Source: Thermodesulfovibrionales bacterium
Lineage (GTDB): Bacteria; Nitrospirota; Thermodesulfovibrionia; Thermodesulfovibrionales; SM23-35
Direction: 5' to 3'
Assembly: GCA_022865525.1 (NCBI GenBank)
Contig: JALHSV010000414.1
Location: 1 to 9,660, forward strand
Length of the DNA: 9,660 nt
Notes under the pieces: generated by a model
Databases searched by the model: none
Seen by the model: only the letters and a program-made list of their open reading frames with translations
What the model was told of the DNA's origin: nothing
Shown: positions 5,517 to 9,660 of the stretch, in pieces
How positions within the stretch are numbered: the first letter of the stretch is position 1
Layout: the number at the start of each line of letters is the position of its first letter
Position numbers and translations under genes: made by a program

Positions 5517-8500
5517 ATGCCCAAACGGGATGATATCACGAAAGTAATGATTATCGGGTCCGGGCCGATCATTATCGGGCAGGCGTGTGAATTCGATTAC
5601 TCAGGAACGCAGGCTTGTAAGGCTCTCAGGAAATTAGGGTACAAGATAGTGCTGGTGAATTCCAATCCTGCAACAATTATGACAGATCCGGGAATGGCTG
5701 ATGTTACCTACCTGGAGCCACTCACCGTTCATTATATGCAAAAGATTATTGAGAAGGAAAAACCCGATGCAGTACTGCCGAACCTGGGAGGCCAGACCGG
5801 TTTGAATCTCACTGCTGAGCTTTCGAAGAGCGGATTTCTTCAGCAGCACGGGGTCAGGATAATTGGTGTGCAGGCAGATGCGATCGAACGTGGAGAAGAT
5901 CGTATTGCCTTCAAGAAGACCATGGATCAACTGGGCATCGAGATGCCGGATAGTGAGCCGGCTTACAGTGTTGAGGAGGCGGAGGCAATTGCATCGAAGC
6001 TTGGATATCCGGTTGTGATCCGTCCTGCGTATACGATGGGTGGAACAGGAGGCGGCTTAGTTTACAATGTTGAAGAATTGCGGACAGTAGCGAGCAGGGG
6101 TATTTCTGCCAGTCTCATCGGCCAGATCCTCGTAGAGGAGTCAGTTCTGGGGTGGGAGGAATTGGAGCTTGAAGTGGTAAGGGATGCAAAAAATCAGAGA
6201 ATAACCGTCTGCTTCATCGAGAATGTTGACGCCATGGGCATCCATACCGGTGATTCCTACTGCACCGCACCCATGCTCACGATTGATCCTAAACTTCAGT
6301 CACGCCTGCAGAAATATTCCTATGATATTGTTGAGGCTATAGAAGTTATCGGCGGAACGAACATTCAGTTTGCCCATGATCCGAAGACAGGGCGCGTTGT
6401 TGTTATCGAAATTAATCCGAGAACCTCTCGCTCCTCAGCACTTGCATCAAAGGCTACCGGTTTTCCGATCGCATTTGTTTCGGCATTGCTTGCCGGAGGA
6501 CTTACGCTTGATGAGATTCCCTACTGGAGGGAGGGTACCCTTGAAAAATATACGCCATGGGGCGACTATGTGGTTGTGAAATTTGCACGGTGGGCCTTTG
6601 AGAAATTTGAAGGGATCGAGGACCGTCTTGGAACCCAAATGCGTGCTGTGGGTGAGGTAATGAGCATCGGGAAGACCTATAAGGAAGCACTGCAGAAATC
6701 GATCCGCTCACTCGAGATCGGACGCTACGGGCTTGGATTTGCAAAAGACTTTCATGAAAAATCCTTACAAGAACTCTTGGAACTTCTTGGAACACCGACG
6801 AGCGAGCGTCAATTCATTATGTATGAAGCACTGCGCAAGGGGGCTTCCACTGATGTCCTCTATGAAAAAACGTATATTAAACCCTGGTTTATTGAACAGA
6901 TGAAGGAACTCGTTGTATTAGAGGAAGCAATGCTTACCTGTAAAGGACGGGGATTGCCTGACGATCTCTTGATTCGGGCCAAAAAGGACGGTTTTGCGGA
7001 TCGTTATCTTGCTCAGCTCCTCAGTGTCACAGAAAAAGAGATCCGTGAAAAGCGCACGGCTCTTGGCATAACAGAGGCATGGGAGCCTGTGCCGGTGAGC
7101 GGTGTAGAAAACGCTGCATATTATTACTCAACATACAATGCGCCTGATAAAGTCGCAAGCAGTGCACGAAGAAAGATCATGGTTCTGGGCGGTGGGCCGA
7201 ACCGTATCGGACAGGGCATTGAGTTTGACTATTGCTGTGTTCATGCTGCTTTTGCCCTCCGTGACGAAGGATATGAATCACTCATGGTGAACTGCAATCC
7301 GGAAACGGTCTCAACCGATTATGACACGTCCGACAAATTGTACTTCGAACCTGTAACGGTTGAGGATGTACTCTCGATCTATGAAAAAGAAAATCCTGAA
7401 GGAGTGATCGTCCAGTTTGGCGGGCAGACCCCCCTGAACATTGCACGGGAACTCGCTGATGCGGGAGTGAAAATAATAGGCACCTCTGTTGACACGATTG
7501 ACCTTGCAGAAGACCGGGACAGGTTCCGGAAGATCATGAAAACGATGGGGATTCCCATGCCGGAATCAGGGATGGCGAGCACCCTTGAAGAGGCACTGAA
7601 TGTTGCTGAAAAAATCGGATATCCTCTCATGGTCAGGCCATCGTATGTGCTTGGCGGCCGGGGAATGGAAATTGTCCATGATAGGGAGATGCTCGAACGC
7701 TATGTCTCGGCAGCGGTCGGGGTTACCCCTCATAGGCCTATCCTGATCGATAAATTCCTGGAAAATGCAATAGAAGCAGAAGCAGATGCAATAGCTGACG
7801 GTGAAGAAGCGTTTGTCCCGGCAGTTATGGAACATATAGAACTTGCTGGAATCCATTCAGGAGATTCTGCCTGTGTTATCCCGCCGATCAGTATTCCGAA
7901 GAAACACATTGAAACAATCCATGAATACACGCAGCAGATTGCGCTGGAAATTGGCGTGGTGGGATTGCTCAATATTCAGTATGCAATAGCGAATGACGTG
8001 GTATACGTTCTCGAGGCGAATCCGCGCGCATCCAGGACTGTCCCCATAGTCTCGAAGGTGTGTAACATCCCCATGGCGCGTATTGCCACACAGATCATGC
8101 TCGGGAAAAAGATTGCTGAGCTGGGGCTTAAACAGAGGCTTGTTCCGCATTACGGTGTAAAAGAAGCGGTTTTCCCCTTCAATATGTTCCCTGAGGTTGA
8201 CCCGCTTCTCGGACCGGAGATGCGTTCAACCGGAGAAGTCCTCGGTATGGATAATTCCTTTGGCAGGGCTTACTATAAGGCACTTGAAGCGGCACAGCAG
8301 AGGCTGCCGCTTACCGGTACGGTGCTTATTACTGTCTCTGATAAGGATAAGAATGAAGTCCTGAACATTGCAAAACGCTTTGAACAGCTTGGGTTCATTA
8401 TCAAGGCAACGCGCGGAACCTATACATTTCTCACCCAACATAATATCCAGGCCAGGCTTGTTGACAAGATACACGAGGGCAGGCCGAATATTGTGGATGA

Positions 8501-8717
8501 TATTAAGAACAAGGAGATACATCTGGTGATCAATACACCGAGCGGAAAACTGAGTAAACACGAAGATGCATATATACGGCAGGCGGCTATTAAATATAAG
8601 GTACCCTACATTACGACGATAGCAGCAGCCGTGGCCGCAGCGAGAGGCATCGAGGCTTTCCGCCTTCAGCAAAGCGACGTCAAATCACTCCAGCAGTATC
8701 ATGCGGATATTCAATAG
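5517..8717 (+). CDS. carB: Carbamoyl-phosphate synthase large subunit
   Basis: CarB makes carbamoyl phosphate from bicarbonate, ammonia (delivered from glutamine by CarA) and two ATP, feeding pyrimidine and arginine synthesis in the cytoplasm. At 1066 residues it is normal length. The carboxyphosphate half (about 1-400) contains IIGSGPIIIGQACEFDYSGTQ, MGGTGGG and EINPRTSRSS, with metal/ATP ligands E298 and N300. An oligomerisation region (about 400-550) follows. The carbamoyl-phosphate half (about 550-930) has LGGGPNRIGQGIEFDY, GGRGMEI and LEANPRASRT, with E833 and N835. The C-terminal MGS-like allosteric domain (about 934-1050) contains VSDKDK and NTPSGK. Both ATP-grasp halves look intact. 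The start ATG 5517 is preceded by GAAAGGTGA at 5502-5510. carA is not next to it, unlike the carAB operon of many bacteria, so the small subunit must be encoded elsewhere. Base composition is visibly less AT-rich than the cyclase and the ene-reductase, as expected of a core gene. Confidence 0.98.
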   Translation: MPKRDDITKVMIIGSGPIIIGQACEFDYSGTQACKALRKLGYKIVLVNSNPATIMTDPGMADVTYLEPLTVHYMQKIIEKEKPDAVLPNLGGQTGLNLTAELSKSGFLQQHGVRIIGVQADAIERGEDRIAFKKTMDQLGIEMPDSEPAYSVEEAEAIASKLGYPVVIRPAYTMGGTGGGLVYNVEELRTVASRGISASLIGQILVEESVLGWEELELEVVRDAKNQRITVCFIENVDAMGIHTGDSYCTAPMLTIDPKLQSRLQKYSYDIVEAIEVIGGTNIQFAHDPKTGRVVVIEINPRTSRSSALASKATGFPIAFVSALLAGGLTLDEIPYWREGTLEKYTPWGDYVVVKFARWAFEKFEGIEDRLGTQMRAVGEVMSIGKTYKEALQKSIRSLEIGRYGLGFAKDFHEKSLQELLELLGTPTSERQFIMYEALRKGASTDVLYEKTYIKPWFIEQMKELVVLEEAMLTCKGRGLPDDLLIRAKKDGFADRYLAQLLSVTEKEIREKRTALGITEAWEPVPVSGVENAAYYYSTYNAPDKVASSARRKIMVLGGGPNRIGQGIEFDYCCVHAAFALRDEGYESLMVNCNPETVSTDYDTSDKLYFEPVTVEDVLSIYEKENPEGVIVQFGGQTPLNIARELADAGVKIIGTSVDTIDLAEDRDRFRKIMKTMGIPMPESGMASTLEEALNVAEKIGYPLMVRPSYVLGGRGMEIVHDREMLERYVSAAVGVTPHRPILIDKFLENAIEAEADAIADGEEAFVPAVMEHIELAGIHSGDSACVIPPISIPKKHIETIHEYTQQIALEIGVVGLLNIQYAIANDVVYVLEANPRASRTVPIVSKVCNIPMARIATQIMLGKKIAELGLKQRLVPHYGVKEAVFPFNMFPEVDPLLGPEMRSTGEVLGMDNSFGRAYYKALEAAQQRLPLTGTVLITVSDKDKNEVLNIAKRFEQLGFIIKATRGTYTFLTQHNIQARLVDKIHEGRPNIVDDIKNKEIHLVINTPSGKLSKHEDAYIRQAAIKYKVPYITTIAAAVAAARGIEAFRLQQSDVKSLQQYHADIQ

Positions 8718-8743
8718 ATATATATCGATTAGACTGCTTTATG

Positions 8744-8760
8744 CATACATTTTATGTATG
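8744..8760 (+). terminator. Possible weak terminator hairpin after carB
   Basis: CATACAT-TTT-ATGTATG forms a perfect 7-bp AT-rich stem 27 nt past the carB stop. The downstream bases are only moderately T-rich (ATTTAT), so it is a poor intrinsic terminator. Its placement is suitable but it may be chance. Confidence 0.25.
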
Positions 8761-8773
8761 ATTTATAGAATCT

Positions 8774-8849
8774 GTCATTCCCCGACTTGATCGGGGAATC
8801 CAGTTTTTTACAATAGATTCTGGATTGTCCGGTCAAGCCGGACAATGAC
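8774..8849. repeat. Nested inverted repeat, dispersed VIPDLIGNP-type element
   Basis: Two 30-nt arms (8774-8803 and 8820-8849) are inverted copies matching at 24 of 30 positions across a 16-nt spacer. Each arm is also a hairpin on its own: TTCCCCGA/TCGGGGAA on the left and TTGTCCGG/CCGGACAA on the right. Outer ends are GTCATT and AATGAC; inner ends are CCAG and CTGG. Such elements occur in many copies between genes in several environmental bacterial lineages and are often mistranslated as short proteins. No ORF is supported here. Possible roles are a non-autonomous mobile element, transcript end or mRNA stabiliser. Confidence 0.8.
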
Positions 8850-8895
8850 AAAATACGACTCTATGGACAAACTTTAAATAAGTGAGGGGACTTTT

Positions 8896-9429
8896 ATGGG
8901 ATGGGATCTATTGCACACAGGAACTTTGAACATTGACTGGGCTGTTGTCACGTCAATTGCAGCTCTCACAATAGCGATAGTTGCAATACTCGTTGTGATT
9001 ATAGAGAACCGGCGGGAAAAATTGATTTTCGGATTGAAAGTACTCCTGGAAGTTAATGATTACTTTCATTCCGGTACTATGCTTGAAACTCGTCAAAAAG
9101 CAGCCGCATCACTCCTGAACGATTCTTATGACGATAACGTTGAAAACCTCCTGGACTTTTTTGAGATGGTAGGCTACCTATCAAAACGTCGTGCCATAAA
9201 AAAACAATTAGTTTGGAGTAACATCTCATACTGGATTATTCTTTACTGGTATGCTGCAAAGGTTTACATAGAAAAGGAACAGCAAAAAATCCCAAGGCGA
9301 TGGGAAAATATGCATTCTTTATTTCGCTATCTTTCAAAAATGGAGAGAAAGAAGTACGGGATTACCATAATAACGCAAGAGTCTATCAAGTCATTTCTTG
9401 CAAAAGAATCCGGTAGTCTTAATAAATAA
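8896..9429 (+). CDS. Single-pass membrane protein of unknown function (DUF4760-like)
   Basis: This 177-residue protein has one clear membrane segment near the N-terminus (about 14-36, VVTSIAALTIAIVAILVVII) followed directly by the charged ENRREK. That predicts an N-out, C-in anchor with a cytoplasmic helical domain. The soluble part has an acidic NVENLLDFFEMVGYLSKR segment and an aromatic SYWIILYWYAAKVYI segment with a WENM motif. The order of an FFEMVG-type helix, then a basic linker, then a Trp/Tyr-rich helix recalls the DUF4760 family, but this is from memory and no function is known. GAGGGG (8884-8889) before ATG 8896 is a good ribosome binding site. It stands alone between a repeat and a rubrerythrin-like gene, so neighbours give no clue. 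Confidence 0.75.
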   Translation: MGWDLLHTGTLNIDWAVVTSIAALTIAIVAILVVIIENRREKLIFGLKVLLEVNDYFHSGTMLETRQKAAASLLNDSYDDNVENLLDFFEMVGYLSKRRAIKKQLVWSNISYWIILYWYAAKVYIEKEQQKIPRRWENMHSLFRYLSKMERKKYGITIITQESIKSFLAKESGSLNK

Positions 9430-9452
9430 CCTTCAAAATAAATAACCTTCAA
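9421..9452 (+). repeat. 16-bp tandem duplication over a stop codon
   Basis: AATAAATAACCTTCAA occurs twice in direct succession (9421-9436 and 9437-9452). The first copy contains the TAA stop of the preceding membrane-protein gene (9427-9429). This is a small slippage-type duplication with no sign of function. Confidence 0.8.
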
Positions 9453-9598
9453 AGTGAATCAGCAGTCAGCCATTCGGCTAATCGACCAGGTAATCTTGCA
9501 GTAATTTTTCTTCCTTGATATTCTAAGTTCAATATATTCAGCAAGGCCGTGCAGATTTGTAATGCATATGATGCGAAAACGGTCTTCGAGGAGGAACA

Positions 9599-9660
9599 AT
9601 GAACGTAATCGAGATGGCAATCAAGATGGAGCAGGAAGCAGTGGATTTCTACACGAAGTG
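9599..9660 (+). CDS. Rubrerythrin/ferritin-like protein, N-terminal fragment
   Basis: Only the first 20 codons are in the window and the gene runs off the end. MNVIEMAIKMEQEAVDFYTK is the usual first helix of small rubrerythrin or ferritin-like four-helix proteins, in which the Glu of the E..A..FY pattern is a di-iron ligand. Such proteins act in peroxide reduction or iron handling in anaerobes and microaerophiles. GAGGAGG (9588-9594) gives a strong ribosome binding site 4 nt before ATG 9599. The rest of the protein, including any rubredoxin-like domain, cannot be seen. Confidence 0.75.
   Translation, partial: MNVIEMAIKMEQEAVDFYTK

Noticed and set aside
8226..8672. Minus-strand 148-codon ORF within carB
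   Set aside because: It lies entirely inside the allosteric end of carB and is a frame shadow.
9497..9525. Possible promoter TTGCAG/TATTCT with 17-bp spacing before the rubrerythrin-like gene
   Set aside because: The -35 matches only three consensus bases and the -10 four, which is not better than chance in this AT-rich stretch.

Overview
The window looks like a bacterial chromosome segment with mixed accessory and housekeeping content. No gene here fixes the species. Long inverted intergenic repeats, an orphan Unstab_antitox-type antitoxin, a lone carB and a rubrerythrin-like gene suggest an environmental anaerobe or microaerophile with a repeat-rich genome, such as a planctomycete (anammox type), Nitrospirota or deltaproteobacterial lineage. 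This is inference with low confidence.

Layout, all genes on the plus strand. Positions 149-1507 encode a soluble PAS-PAS-GGDEF diguanylate cyclase with an intact active-site signature and an inhibitory RxxD site. Positions 1684-3561 are a complete-looking group II intron. Its 5' end is GTGCG, an EBS1/IBS1 pairing can be found, and it encodes an endonuclease-less reverse transcriptase/maturase from a TTG codon. It ends with a textbook 34-nt domain V and a domain VI with a bulged branch-point A. The intron stops 13 nt before the ATG of an Old Yellow Enzyme-type ene-reductase (3575-4675). A perfect extended -10 element lies just upstream of its 5' end, so the intron appears to sit in the 5' leader of that gene.

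Positions 4676-5047 are non-coding and hold small hairpins, two 12-bp palindromes and an imperfect inverted repeat of the dispersed intergenic type. Positions 5048-5269 encode a small antitoxin-like protein with no toxin after it, only a 10-codon ORF overlapping its stop. Positions 5517-8717 encode full-length CarB, the carbamoyl-phosphate synthase large subunit, without carA beside it. A second dispersed inverted repeat (8774-8849) separates carB from a single-pass membrane protein of unknown function (8896-9429). The window ends in the first 20 codons of a rubrerythrin/ferritin-like gene (9599 onward).

The genes do not form an obvious operon: each has its own intergenic gap, and several gaps carry repeats. 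The best candidates for a second look are the intron's position between promoter and ene-reductase, the nested repeat with compensatory arm changes, and the orphan antitoxin. I did not find convincing evidence for a wholly new multi-gene system.
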